Part shown: positions 15,683 through 24,740 of the stretch, in pieces
Position numbering within the stretch: position 1 is the stretch's first letter
How the letters are laid out: the number at the start of each line of letters is the position of its first letter
Assembly: GCA_017443765.1 (NCBI GenBank)
Contig: JAFSYB010000121.1
Span: 1 to 36,837, forward strand
Direction of reading: 5' to 3'
Length of the DNA stretch: 36,837 nucleotides
DNA from: Muribaculaceae bacterium
GTDB taxonomy: Bacteria > Bacteroidota > Bacteroidia > Bacteroidales > Muribaculaceae
Notes under the pieces: model-generated
Seen by the model: only the letters and a program-made list of their open reading frames with translations
What the model was told of the DNA's origin: nothing
Database searches by the model: none
Program-made: the position numbers and the translations under genes

Positions 15683-17808
15683 AAAACAAACGTAAAAACA
15701 ACAAGAAGCACATCTTTTTCCGCTACATCTTTATCGTGGCGGCCATGGTGCTATTTTCGACCTACATCGTGTGGGGTTTGGTAAAGACCACGGTGGTAGA
15801 TGCCGCCCGGTGGAATGCCAAGGCCGATTCGCTGCTCACCATCACCAAGTCCATCGAGCCCGAACGTGGCAAGCTGCTGGCCGACAATGGCACTGTGCTG
15901 GCCGCTAACTTGACGTTCAACACGGTGCGTGTCGACTTTAGCGATGTGGCGAAGCACGACACCGTGTTTCGCGCACAGCTGCCGGCACTGTGCGACAGCC
16001 TGGCCGTGTTCGACAACTCGCGCACACCGCAGCAGTGGCAGGAGGAACTCCTGCGTGCCTACGACACGCAAGTGGGCAAGCCAGGGAAAAAACATCGCAA
16101 CCATGCCTACCGTTTGTTCAAGCGCATGCTTACCAACAATGAGTATGCGCGGGTGGTTTCGTTCCCATATTTCAACGAGAAATTTCGCAATGGTTTATAC
16201 TGCGAGGCCGAGCACCGGCGCACGAAGCCCTACGGCACGATGGCCTCGCGCAGCATCGGCATCGTGGGCCGCGACACGCTCAGCAGCGAGCAGCACGGGC
16301 GTGCCGGGCTGGAGATGGCACTCGACAGTCTGCTCTACGGCAAGCCCGGCGTGGCCAAGCGCATACAGCTCAACTCGGGCATCGTGGATGCCGAGAGCGT
16401 GCCGGCCGTCAACGGCTACGACATCATGACCACCATCAATGTGTCGCTACAGGACATCGTGGAAACGGAACTCTACAATATGTGTGTCGAAACCGAGGCC
16501 GAGTGGGGCACCTGCGTGCTCATGGAGGTGGCCACTGGCGAAATCAAGGCCATATCCAACCTCGAGAAGTTGAAGAACGGCGATGGCTATGTGGAGGGGG
16601 TGAACCATGCCGTGCTGGGCTATGAGCCGGGTTCGGTGATGAAGCCAATCTCGATGATGGTTGCACTGGAAGATGGCATTGTGAGCAACATCGATGCGCC
16701 AATGGTGACGGGCTCGGTGTGGAACTATGAGGGTCGTCCCATCCGCGACACGCACGGCGGTGCGCAGCTCACCCCGCGACAGATTATCGAGACCTCGTCC
16801 AACATCGGAATGTCGCGCATCATTGTAAGCCGCTATGCCAGCGACCCGGGCAAGTTCCACGACCGCCTGGAGGGCATGGGATTCTTCGAGCCGATGCATA
16901 CGGGCATTGGTGGCGAGCGCCCGCCGCGCATTCCGCGCCTGGGGCGCGGGCGTGGCGACCGCATTGCGCTCACTCGCATGGCGTTTGGCTATGCCACCGA
17001 GATACCGCCCTTGAGCACGCTGGCCATCTATAATGCCATTGCCAACGATGGCAAGTATGTGCGTCCGCGACTGGTGAAGAAACTTTCACGCGAAGGCGAG
17101 CCCGATTCGATAGTGCCCGTGAGTTATATCCGCGAGCAAGTATGCAGCCCCGAGAACGCCCGCAAGCTGCGCATCATGCTGCGCGATGTGGTGCGGGGCA
17201 GCCGTGGCACGGCTCGTCGCTGGGTGCAGGACACCCACGTGGAGATTGCTGGCAAAACGGGTACGGCTTATGTGACCGAAAACGGACAGTACACTGCACG
17301 CAAGCGACTGGCATTCTGCGGTTTCTTCCCCTACGACAGTCCTAAATATTCATGCATTGTGCTCATGTCGGGCGCTAATCGCGGTGCGGCGGCCAGCAGT
17401 GGCATGGTGCTGAAGAATGTGGCCTTGAAGATGTATGCACGCGGCATGCTGGGCGAGCCACCCAGCTATGCTGTGGCTGGCGAGGCCGACGGAAAGCCAG
17501 TGCAGCACGATGTGACCTCGCCAACCTTTGTGGCCTCGGCCAAAGCCGAACTGCGACACATTCTGCAGTCGGGGCTGAGCATGCGCAATGCGAAAGTAAA
17601 GGTGTTCAAAACGCCTGCCCCTGTCACGCCTGGAGGCGGGGTGCCCGATGTGAGGGGCATGAGTGTGCGTGAGGCAATAAGCCGCCTTGAACGCGCCGGC
17701 CTATGCGTCCGCTTTAACGGACAAGGCTATGTGGCCTCGCAGAGCCTGCCTCCAGGAACAGACTACGCGCGTGGACAGGTGATTAATTTGGACTTGCGAG
17801 AACCTTGA
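15679..17808 (+). CDS. ftsI: Septal penicillin-binding protein 3 (transpeptidase) with C-terminal PASTA domain
   Basis: FtsI cross-links septal peptidoglycan with FtsW. The product has 709 residues. Residues about 13-34 are the membrane anchor after a Lys/Asn-rich start. The PBP dimer domain spans about 60-250. The transpeptidase domain carries all three motifs: Ser319-Val-Met-Lys322 (SxxK, acylated serine), Ser373-Ser-Asn375 (SxN) and Lys526-Thr-Gly528 (KTG). The last 65 or so residues are one PASTA domain (VPDVRGMSVREAISRLERAG). A class B PBP with one PASTA domain is usual for Bacteroidota but not for E. coli-type Gram-negatives. This is the expected beta-lactam target. It is followed after 21 bases by murE. 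Confidence 0.96.
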   Translation: MKNKRKNNKKHIFFRYIFIVAAMVLFSTYIVWGLVKTTVVDAARWNAKADSLLTITKSIEPERGKLLADNGTVLAANLTFNTVRVDFSDVAKHDTVFRAQLPALCDSLAVFDNSRTPQQWQEELLRAYDTQVGKPGKKHRNHAYRLFKRMLTNNEYARVVSFPYFNEKFRNGLYCEAEHRRTKPYGTMASRSIGIVGRDTLSSEQHGRAGLEMALDSLLYGKPGVAKRIQLNSGIVDAESVPAVNGYDIMTTINVSLQDIVETELYNMCVETEAEWGTCVLMEVATGEIKAISNLEKLKNGDGYVEGVNHAVLGYEPGSVMKPISMMVALEDGIVSNIDAPMVTGSVWNYEGRPIRDTHGGAQLTPRQIIETSSNIGMSRIIVSRYASDPGKFHDRLEGMGFFEPMHTGIGGERPPRIPRLGRGRGDRIALTRMAFGYATEIPPLSTLAIYNAIANDGKYVRPRLVKKLSREGEPDSIVPVSYIREQVCSPENARKLRIMLRDVVRGSRGTARRWVQDTHVEIAGKTGTAYVTENGQYTARKRLAFCGFFPYDSPKYSCIVLMSGANRGAAASSGMVLKNVALKMYARGMLGEPPSYAVAGEADGKPVQHDVTSPTFVASAKAELRHILQSGLSMRNAKVKVFKTPAPVTPGGGVPDVRGMSVREAISRLERAGLCVRFNGQGYVASQSLPPGTDYARGQVINLDLREP

Positions 17809-17829
17809 ACTCATTATTTATCACTCGAT

Positions 17830-19284
17830 ATGAAACCACTTAATCAACTAATAGCTTCGCTCGCTGATGCCCAAGTGACGGGCAATGCCCATGTGGAAAT
17901 CAGCGAAGTGGTTTGCGATTCCCGTCAGGTGGCTGCCGGATCACTGTTTGTGGCTGTGCGTGGCGTGACAGTGGATGCGCATCGCTTTATCCCCGAAACG
18001 GTTAAGCAGGGTGCTGTGGCCGTGGTGTGTGAGCAGCTGCCCGCCAGCCTCTCGCCTGCCGTGACCTATGTGCAGGTGCCCGACAGCACGGTGGCGTTGG
18101 CACTGATTGCCCATGAATGGTGGGGGCGTCCCAGCGAAAAGCTCAAACTCGTGGGCGTGACCGGCACCAATGGCAAGACCACCACAGCCACACTGCTTTA
18201 TGAATTATGTCACTTGATGGGTTACAAGGCCGGACTGCTCTCGACCGTGCGCAACATGGTCGACCTGACCGAGTATCCTGCCAAGCAGACCACCCCCGAC
18301 CACCTGACCCTGTGCAGGCTGCTGCACGAGATGGTGGAGGCGGGTTGCGAGTATGCCTTCATGGAGGTGAGCTCGCACGCCTGTGTGCAGCACCGCATCG
18401 ATGGCTTGCGATTTGCGGGAGCCGTGTTCACCAACCTCACCCGCGACCATCTGGACTTCCACAAGACGGTGGATGCCTATATCGCAGCCAAGAAGATGTT
18501 CTTCGACACTTTGCCCGCCAGTGCTTTTGCACTTGTCAATGCCGACGACAAGGTGGGCGATGTGATGTTGCAGAACACTCGCGCCAGCAAGCACCATTAC
18601 TCGCTGCGCACAATGGCCGACTTCACTTGCCGCGTGGTGGAAGACCGCCTCGATGGCATGTCGCTCGTGCTCAATGGTCGAGAGCTGGAGGTGCAGTTTG
18701 TGGGGCGCTTCAACGCCTACAACCTCACATCGGTTTACGGAGCTGCTGTGCTGCTGGGCTTTGCGGCCGAGGAGGTGCTGGTGGCCATGAGCAGGCTGGT
18801 GCCGGTGGCCGGACGTTTCGAGACGTTGCGCTCGCCCAGCGGCTACACGGCTATCGTGGACTACGCCCACACCCCCGACGCGCTGGTGAACGTGCTCGAC
18901 ACGCTGCGCGAGGTGCTCACAGGCTCACGCGCACGCATCATCACGGTGTGCGGCTGCGGCGGCGACCGCGATGCCGGCAAGCGACCCATCATGGCTCGCG
19001 AGGCCGCCAAGCGCAGCAGTCAGGTGATTCTCACCAGTGACAACCCGCGCAGCGAAGACCCGAATCAGATTATCCGCGAGATGTGGGAAGGGCTCGACGC
19101 CGAGCAGCAGCTCATCACCCTCAAGGTCAGCGACCGCCGCGATGCCATACGCTTAGCCTGCCAGCTGGCGCAACCCGGCGATGTGGTGCTTGTGGCCGGC
19201 AAGGGACACGAGCCTTACCAGGAAGTGAAAGGCGTGCGCCAACACTTCGACGACCGCGAGGAAGTGAGAAAAGCAATGAATTAA
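17830..19284 (+). CDS. murE: UDP-MurNAc-L-Ala-D-Glu:meso-diaminopimelate ligase
   Basis: MurE adds the third residue of the stem peptide in the cytoplasm. The product has 484 residues. The ATP-binding loop VGVTGTNGKTT lies at 108-118. The central domain includes EVSSHACVQHRIDGL and FTNLTRDHLDFH. In the C-terminal domain, DNPRSEDP (404-411) is the meso-diaminopimelate recognition motif DNPR; lysine-adding enzymes lack it. VAGKGHEPYQ closes the family signature. So the cell wall very likely carries meso-DAP. A gap of 69 bases, with no promoter that I can see, precedes mraY. Confidence 0.96.
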   Translation: MKPLNQLIASLADAQVTGNAHVEISEVVCDSRQVAAGSLFVAVRGVTVDAHRFIPETVKQGAVAVVCEQLPASLSPAVTYVQVPDSTVALALIAHEWWGRPSEKLKLVGVTGTNGKTTTATLLYELCHLMGYKAGLLSTVRNMVDLTEYPAKQTTPDHLTLCRLLHEMVEAGCEYAFMEVSSHACVQHRIDGLRFAGAVFTNLTRDHLDFHKTVDAYIAAKKMFFDTLPASAFALVNADDKVGDVMLQNTRASKHHYSLRTMADFTCRVVEDRLDGMSLVLNGRELEVQFVGRFNAYNLTSVYGAAVLLGFAAEEVLVAMSRLVPVAGRFETLRSPSGYTAIVDYAHTPDALVNVLDTLREVLTGSRARIITVCGCGGDRDAGKRPIMAREAAKRSSQVILTSDNPRSEDPNQIIREMWEGLDAEQQLITLKVSDRRDAIRLACQLAQPGDVVLVAGKGHEPYQEVKGVRQHFDDREEVRKAMN

Positions 19285-19353
19285 GAACCGAGAACCAAGC
19301 TCACGGCCTCCTACAACCAATAACTCATCACTCGTTACTCATCGTTACTCATT

Positions 19354-20736
19354 ATGCTTTACCATTTGTTTCAGTATCTGCAACAGTTTGATGTGCCTGG
19401 GGCGCGTCTCATGGACTATATCACCTTCCGTGCCGGGATAGCGCTGGCATTGTCGCTGTTTATCGCCATTGTGGTGGGAGGCCCCATTATCAGGCGACTG
19501 CGCATCTACTATGCCCGTCAAGGTGGCGAGAACCAGCGCGACCTGGACAATGCCGGCAAAATCACCGCACGCACCAACGCAATTCAAAACATCCAGCTGG
19601 TGCTCGACAACATGGAGGAAACCAACTTGGAAAAGAAGGCCGATGTTGCGAAGTGTTTGGAGAAAGACCGCAAGGCGCAGACCCCCAGTATGGGTGGCCT
19701 GATTATCATCATTGCCATTCTGGTGCCGTGCCTGCTCATGGGCAAACTCAACAATGTGTATATGCTGCTCATGATTTTGGCCACGCTGTGGTGTGGTGCG
19801 TTGGGATTTCTCGACGACTACATCAAGATTGCCCACCACGACAAGGAGGGGCTCAAGGGCAAGTTCAAAATCATTGGTCAGGTGGGTTTAGGCGTGATTG
19901 TGGCATTGGTGATGTGGGCGAGCCCGGCTATCGTGATGAGCGAGAACTCGGAGGTGCGCAACCCCGCCACCGGCCAGGTGGAGGTGGTGCACGGGTCGCA
20001 AGTCAAGGGCTCGCAGACCACTATTCCGTTTATCAAGAACCACAATTTTGATTATGCCCGTGTGGCGCAGTGGTTTGGCGCCGAGGGTAAGACGGCTCGC
20101 GGACTGGGGTGGCTCATCTTTGCCTGTCTGGCCGTGTTCATCGTGGTGGCCGTGAGCAACGCCGCCAACCTCACCGACGGCTTCGACGGCCTGGCCGCAG
20201 GCACGAGTGCCATTTACGGCGTGGCACTGGCCATCATGGCCTACCTGAGCGGAAACATCATTTATGCGGCCTACCTCAACATCATGTATATCCCCGACAG
20301 CGGCGAGCTGGTGATTTACGCCGCCGCGTTCATCGGGGCCACCATTGGCTTTTTGTGGTATAACTCCTATCCGGCGCAGGTGTTCATGGGCGACACAGGC
20401 AGCCTGTGCCTGGGCGGCATCGTGGGGGTGTTCGCTTTGCTGCTGCGCAAGGAGTGGCTGCTGCCGATTTTGTGCGGGGTCTTCTTTGTCGAGGCCATCA
20501 GCGTGATGGCCCAGCGAGGCTATTTCAAGTACACCAAGAAGAAAACCGGCACCGGACGGCGAATCTTCAAGATGTCGCCGCTACACCACCATTTCCAAAT
20601 TCCCGCCGGCAAGTTCAAGAACGTGATTTTCCAAAAACCGCACAACGCGATACCGGAAAACAAGATTGTGATGCGCTTCCTGCTGGTGAGCGTCATCTTG
20701 GCCGTCCTCACGTTTGTGACATTCAAAGTTAGATAA
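19354..20736 (+). CDS. mraY: Phospho-N-acetylmuramoyl-pentapeptide transferase
   Basis: MraY joins UDP-MurNAc-pentapeptide to undecaprenyl phosphate, making lipid I in the inner membrane. The product has 460 residues and about ten membrane segments. Catalytic and binding residues are present: Asp154-Asp155 in GFLDDYIK, Asn272 and Asp275/Asp278 in NLTDGFDG, and the HHH triad at 411-413 in SPLHHHFQ. The loop between the first and second helices is unusual: residues about 58-109, before TPSMGG (110-115), are some 33 residues longer than I recall for Bacteroides MraY. They contain a charged helical segment (QLVLDNMEETNLEKKADVAK). A second long loop (about 195-255) between later helices is common in Bacteroidota. 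The frame is continuous, so the insertion is not a frameshift artefact. Confidence 0.96.
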   Translation: MLYHLFQYLQQFDVPGARLMDYITFRAGIALALSLFIAIVVGGPIIRRLRIYYARQGGENQRDLDNAGKITARTNAIQNIQLVLDNMEETNLEKKADVAKCLEKDRKAQTPSMGGLIIIIAILVPCLLMGKLNNVYMLLMILATLWCGALGFLDDYIKIAHHDKEGLKGKFKIIGQVGLGVIVALVMWASPAIVMSENSEVRNPATGQVEVVHGSQVKGSQTTIPFIKNHNFDYARVAQWFGAEGKTARGLGWLIFACLAVFIVVAVSNAANLTDGFDGLAAGTSAIYGVALAIMAYLSGNIIYAAYLNIMYIPDSGELVIYAAAFIGATIGFLWYNSYPAQVFMGDTGSLCLGGIVGVFALLLRKEWLLPILCGVFFVEAISVMAQRGYFKYTKKKTGTGRRIFKMSPLHHHFQIPAGKFKNVIFQKPHNAIPENKIVMRFLLVSVILAVLTFVTFKVR

Positions 20737-20839
20737 TAGTGTTTTTATAAAACGAGTAAACAAGTGCTTTAAGCTGTGAGCCATGTATGCAATGCGGCTA
20801 ATCTATCTTGGTTCTCGGTAAAAGAAATTGCAAATACCC

Positions 20840-22174
20840 ATGAAAAGAATTGTAGTATTAGGTGGGGGCGAGAGCGGCGTGGGAGCCGCAGTGCTGGCCC
20901 GTGTGAAAGAAATGGATGTGTTCCTGAGCGATATGGGTGCCATCAAGCCCAAATATCAGGAGCAGTTGAACAAATATGCCATCGCGTGGGAGCAGGGAGG
21001 CCACACCGAGGCGAAAATCCTCAATGCCGACGAGATTGTGAAGAGCCCCGGCATTCCCGACACGGCACCGCTGGTGGTCAAGGCACGGGAGGCCGGCATA
21101 CCGATTATCAGCGAGATAGAGTTTGCCTACCGCTTCACCAAGTCGAAGATGGTGTGCATCACCGGCAGCAACGGCAAGACCACCACCACCATGCTCACCT
21201 ATCACATCTTGAAGAAGGCCGGCATGGACGTGGGGCTGGCCGGCAATGTGGGCAACAGCCTGGCCCTGCAGGTGGCCGTGGACCCGCACGAGGTGTACGT
21301 GATTGAGTTGAGCAGCTTCCAGCTCGACGGAATGTACGACTTCCGTGCCAATGTGGCGGTGTTGCTCAACATCACGCCCGACCACCTCGACCGCTACGAC
21401 CACAAGATGGAAAACTATGTGGCCGCCAAGTTCCGCATCATTCGCAACCAGACACCCGATGATGCCTTTATCTTCTGGCACGACGACCCGGTGATTGCCG
21501 CGCAGCTCAAGCACTTGAACATCGAGAGCCGCTTGCTGCCGTTCTCGGCCGACAGCGAGGCCGAGTGCGCCGCATATATCAAGGACGGCCGCATGGCCTT
21601 TGACCTTGATGGCACGTATTGGGATATGGCCACCAGCGAGCTGTCGCTGCAAGGCCGCCACAATATGTACAACAGCATGGCCGCCGGACTGAGTGCCCAG
21701 CTCATGCATGTGAAGAGCGATGTGATTCGTGCCGCACTGGCCGATTTCCAGGCTGTGGAGCACCGGCTGGAATTTGTGCGCATGGTCGATGGTGTGCGCT
21801 ATGTCAACGACTCCAAGGCCACGAATGTGAACAGCGCCTGGTATGCCCTCGAGAGCATGCGCGAGCCGGTGGTGCTCATCTTGGGCGGCAAGGACAAGGG
21901 CAACGACTACACCGAGATTGAGCCGCTGGTCAAGGAAAAAGTGAAAGCCATCGTGTGCCTCGGTGTGGACAACAGCAAGCTCCAGGCGTTTTTCGGCGGC
22001 AAAGTGCCGGTCATTGCCGAAACCCGCTCCATGGCCGAGTGTGTGGCAAAGTGCCGCGAGCTGGCCACCAGTGGCGACACCGTGCTGCTCTCGCCCTGCT
22101 GCGCGAGCTTCGACTTGTTCAAGAGCTACGAAGACCGGGGCTCACAGTTCAAGGAGCTGGTCAACCGCCTGTGA
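20840..22174 (+). CDS. murD: UDP-MurNAc-L-alanine:D-glutamate ligase
   Basis: MurD adds D-glutamate to UDP-MurNAc-L-Ala. I chose the ATG at 20840 (444 residues), which starts directly with MKRIVVLGGGESG, the N-terminal nucleotide-sugar fold. A TTG at 20828 could add four residues. The ATP loop TGSNGKTTTT begins at residue 108. ELSSFQLDGM and LNITPDHLDRYD belong to the central domain. FVRMVDGVRYVNDSKATNVN and LSPCCASFDLFKSYEDRG are C-terminal signatures. The preceding gap of 103 bases is the largest inside the cluster after mraY and has no consensus promoter. Confidence 0.96.
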   Translation: MKRIVVLGGGESGVGAAVLARVKEMDVFLSDMGAIKPKYQEQLNKYAIAWEQGGHTEAKILNADEIVKSPGIPDTAPLVVKAREAGIPIISEIEFAYRFTKSKMVCITGSNGKTTTTMLTYHILKKAGMDVGLAGNVGNSLALQVAVDPHEVYVIELSSFQLDGMYDFRANVAVLLNITPDHLDRYDHKMENYVAAKFRIIRNQTPDDAFIFWHDDPVIAAQLKHLNIESRLLPFSADSEAECAAYIKDGRMAFDLDGTYWDMATSELSLQGRHNMYNSMAAGLSAQLMHVKSDVIRAALADFQAVEHRLEFVRMVDGVRYVNDSKATNVNSAWYALESMREPVVLILGGKDKGNDYTEIEPLVKEKVKAIVCLGVDNSKLQAFFGGKVPVIAETRSMAECVAKCRELATSGDTVLLSPCCASFDLFKSYEDRGSQFKELVNRL

Positions 22175-22237
22175 GGTCCCAAGCAAACTATTGTTCTCCA
22201 TAGCCCCCCATCAAACCTCATAACCCCCTTTAACCCC

Positions 22238-23536
22238 ATGACCGAAGAAAAACAGACACGTTACAACGAGATAGCCCAAAAGCATGGCGACCCATGGATT
22301 TGGGGAATCTATCTCACGCTCATCGTGATTTCAGTGATTGAGAGCTACAGTGCCGCCAGCCGCGAGGTGGCACAGCATGGTGTGTACATGCCCATCCTCA
22401 AGCAGTGCGCCTTTTTGTTCATTGGCGCGCTGATAGTGATTTTCCTGCGCCGCATCGACTACAACCGCAATGCGTTTCTGATTTTTATGATACCCGTGCT
22501 GGCGTTCACCACAGTGCTGCTGCTGATTTACACCATGTTTTTTGGCGATTTGATTAACGGTGCCCGGCGGTCGTTTCACATCGCGTTCATCACCGTGCAG
22601 CCGTCCGAGATTGCCAAGCTCTCCATCGTCACCTTGCTGAGCTACCTGCTGGCCAAGAACCAAAAGAACCGCGATGTGAGCAACAAGGGAATCTTTTGGA
22701 GCGTGCTGGCGGTGAGCGTTTATGGAATCCTGATGTATAAAAGCGGATTTACCAACACCGCTATCTTGTTTGCCGTGAGCGGCTCGATGCTGATTATCGG
22801 TGGTGCCAAGTGGAAGAAAATCGGCATCGTGATGCTGTTCTATCTTCTGGCCGGTGGGCTGTATCTGGGCTTGAAGTCGCACAACGACAACACCGACCGT
22901 GCCGTGGGCGGCACCGAGCTGGTCAAGGACCAGGAGGACCGCACCCAGGTGCGCATGGGGCGGTGGGGCGACTTCCTCAAGAACAAAGACTCGCTGGTGT
23001 ATATGCCCATCAACGACCGCAACCAGCAGGAGATGTTTTCGCGCATGGCGCAGGCTCACGGCGGCGTGCACGGCGTGGGGCCGGGACGCTCTCGCGAGTG
23101 CAGCCGACTGCCGCTGGCATTCAGCGACTATATCTACTCGATTATTGTTGAGGAAACCGGGCTGATTGGCGGTCTGTTTGTGCTTGCGCTCTATTTGTGG
23201 CTGCTGGCGCGAGCGGCCATGATTGTGCGCCGCAGCCGGCGTGTGCTGCCCAGCCTGCTCATCATCGGCATGGCGGCAATGGTCACCTGCCAGGCGTTGT
23301 GCCACATTGCTATCAACGTGGGCGTGGTGCCCGTGTCTGGACAGCCCTTGCCCTTAGTGTCGATGGGCGGCTCGAGCATCATTGTCATGAGCGTTGCCTT
23401 TGGCGTGATGATTAGCGTGAGCCGAACCATCGCCAACTACAACAACAAGAACAACAAGCCCGAGGAAGCAGCCCTACCCGAAGGCCTTGATGCCGAAAAC
23501 CCCACTCAAATCCCCCCCACGCACGTCTGGAAATGA
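22238..23536 (+). CDS. ftsW: Lipid II polymerase FtsW (SEDS family)
   Basis: FtsW is the SEDS glycosyltransferase that polymerises septal glycan from lipid II, together with FtsI. The product has 432 residues and about ten membrane helices, starting near residue 20. Family features are VIESYSAASRE after the first helix, the FITVQPSEIAKLSIV segment (TVQPSE is the best-kept FtsW/RodA motif), the long periplasmic loop (about 215-290) with GRSRECSRLPLAFSDYIYSI and VEETGLIGGLFVL, and SGQPLPLVSMGGSSIIV near the end. The tail from about 410 is hydrophilic. The position between murD and murG favours FtsW over RodA. A C-rich 63-base spacer precedes the ATG. Confidence 0.95.
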   Translation: MTEEKQTRYNEIAQKHGDPWIWGIYLTLIVISVIESYSAASREVAQHGVYMPILKQCAFLFIGALIVIFLRRIDYNRNAFLIFMIPVLAFTTVLLLIYTMFFGDLINGARRSFHIAFITVQPSEIAKLSIVTLLSYLLAKNQKNRDVSNKGIFWSVLAVSVYGILMYKSGFTNTAILFAVSGSMLIIGGAKWKKIGIVMLFYLLAGGLYLGLKSHNDNTDRAVGGTELVKDQEDRTQVRMGRWGDFLKNKDSLVYMPINDRNQQEMFSRMAQAHGGVHGVGPGRSRECSRLPLAFSDYIYSIIVEETGLIGGLFVLALYLWLLARAAMIVRRSRRVLPSLLIIGMAAMVTCQALCHIAINVGVVPVSGQPLPLVSMGGSSIIVMSVAFGVMISVSRTIANYNNKNNKPEEAALPEGLDAENPTQIPPTHVWK

Positions 23537-23615
23537 GAACGACATGGACAGTCGCGTGCAATGGCGCGATTAAGACGAACGGAACAGAATATTTTAAAAA
23601 ACCGATAAGACCAAA

Positions 23616-24728
23616 ATGAGCAGTAACCGATTTTTGATTAGCGGCGGCGGCACCGGGGGGCACATCTTCCCGGCGCTGTCGATTGCCGGGGAGATTCGCC
23701 GGCGGATGCCCGAGGCCGAAATCCTGTTTGTGGGAGCCGAGGGGCGTATGGAGATGGAGCGTGTGCCGGCGGCGGGCTACCAAATCAAGGGGCTGCCGGT
23801 GATGGGGTTCGACCGCCACAACCTGCTACGCAACGTGAAGGTGCTGGCCTGCCTGTGGAAGAGTATGCGCATGGCCCGGCAGATTTTGCGGGAGTTCAAC
23901 CCCGATGTGGCCATCGGCGTGGGCGGCTACGCCAGCGGGCCGATGCTCAAGGCCGCGCAAAAGGCGGGAATCCCTACGCTGCTGCAGGAGCAGAACTCCT
24001 ACGCCGGCGTGACCAACAAGATGCTTGCGGCCAAGGCACGGTGCATTTGTGTGGCCTACGAGGGCATGGAGCGCTTTTTCCCTAAGGAGAGCATTGTGCT
24101 CACAGGCAATCCCGTGCGCCAGAACCTGCTCGCGTGCACTGCCACGCCGCACGAGGCCCGCCAGGCGATGGGCATCGACCCTGACAAGCGAACCATCTTG
24201 GTGATTGGCGGCAGTCTGGGCGCGCGCACCATCAATCAGGCACTCATCGCCGGGCTTGAGCGGCTGGGCCACGAGCCTGGGCTGCAAGTGATTTGGCAAA
24301 GCGGCAAGTACTACGACGAGCAATGCCGCGAGGCGTTGGCCGCCAGTGGGGTGCAGAATGTGGTGCAGATGGCGTTCATCAGCAACATGGACATGGCCTA
24401 CCGCGCCGCCGACCTGGTGGTGTCGCGGGCCGGAGCCAGCAGCATCAGCGAGCTGCAACTGCTGGGCAAGCCGTGCATTCTGGTGCCATCGCCCAATGTG
24501 GCCGAGGACCACCAGACCAAAAACGCCCTCGCGCTGGCCGACCGCCAGGCTGCCATCATGGTACCCGACAAGGAGGCCGCCGGGCGGATGGTCGACACCA
24601 TGGTACGCACCGTGACCGACCAGGGCGTGCTTGCCACACTGGCTGCCAACGTGGCGAAGATGGCCCTGCGCGACGCAGCACAGCACATCGTTGACGAGGT
24701 GATGACTTTGGCAATGGAAGACAGATAA
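23616..24728 (+). CDS. murG: UDP-GlcNAc:lipid I N-acetylglucosaminyltransferase
   Basis: MurG converts lipid I to lipid II on the cytoplasmic face of the membrane. The product has 370 residues, two Rossmann-like domains of the GT28 family. GGGTGGH (10-16) is the lipid-phosphate loop and carries His16. GVGGYASGPML and LLQEQNSYAGVTNK lie in the N-domain. VIGGSLGAR and the UDP-GlcNAc site SRAGASSISELQLLGKPCIL lie in the C-domain. It is followed after 12 bases by murC. Confidence 0.97.
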   Translation: MSSNRFLISGGGTGGHIFPALSIAGEIRRRMPEAEILFVGAEGRMEMERVPAAGYQIKGLPVMGFDRHNLLRNVKVLACLWKSMRMARQILREFNPDVAIGVGGYASGPMLKAAQKAGIPTLLQEQNSYAGVTNKMLAAKARCICVAYEGMERFFPKESIVLTGNPVRQNLLACTATPHEARQAMGIDPDKRTILVIGGSLGARTINQALIAGLERLGHEPGLQVIWQSGKYYDEQCREALAASGVQNVVQMAFISNMDMAYRAADLVVSRAGASSISELQLLGKPCILVPSPNVAEDHQTKNALALADRQAAIMVPDKEAAGRMVDTMVRTVTDQGVLATLAANVAKMALRDAAQHIVDEVMTLAMEDR

Positions 24729-24740
24729 CAGATTACGGCA

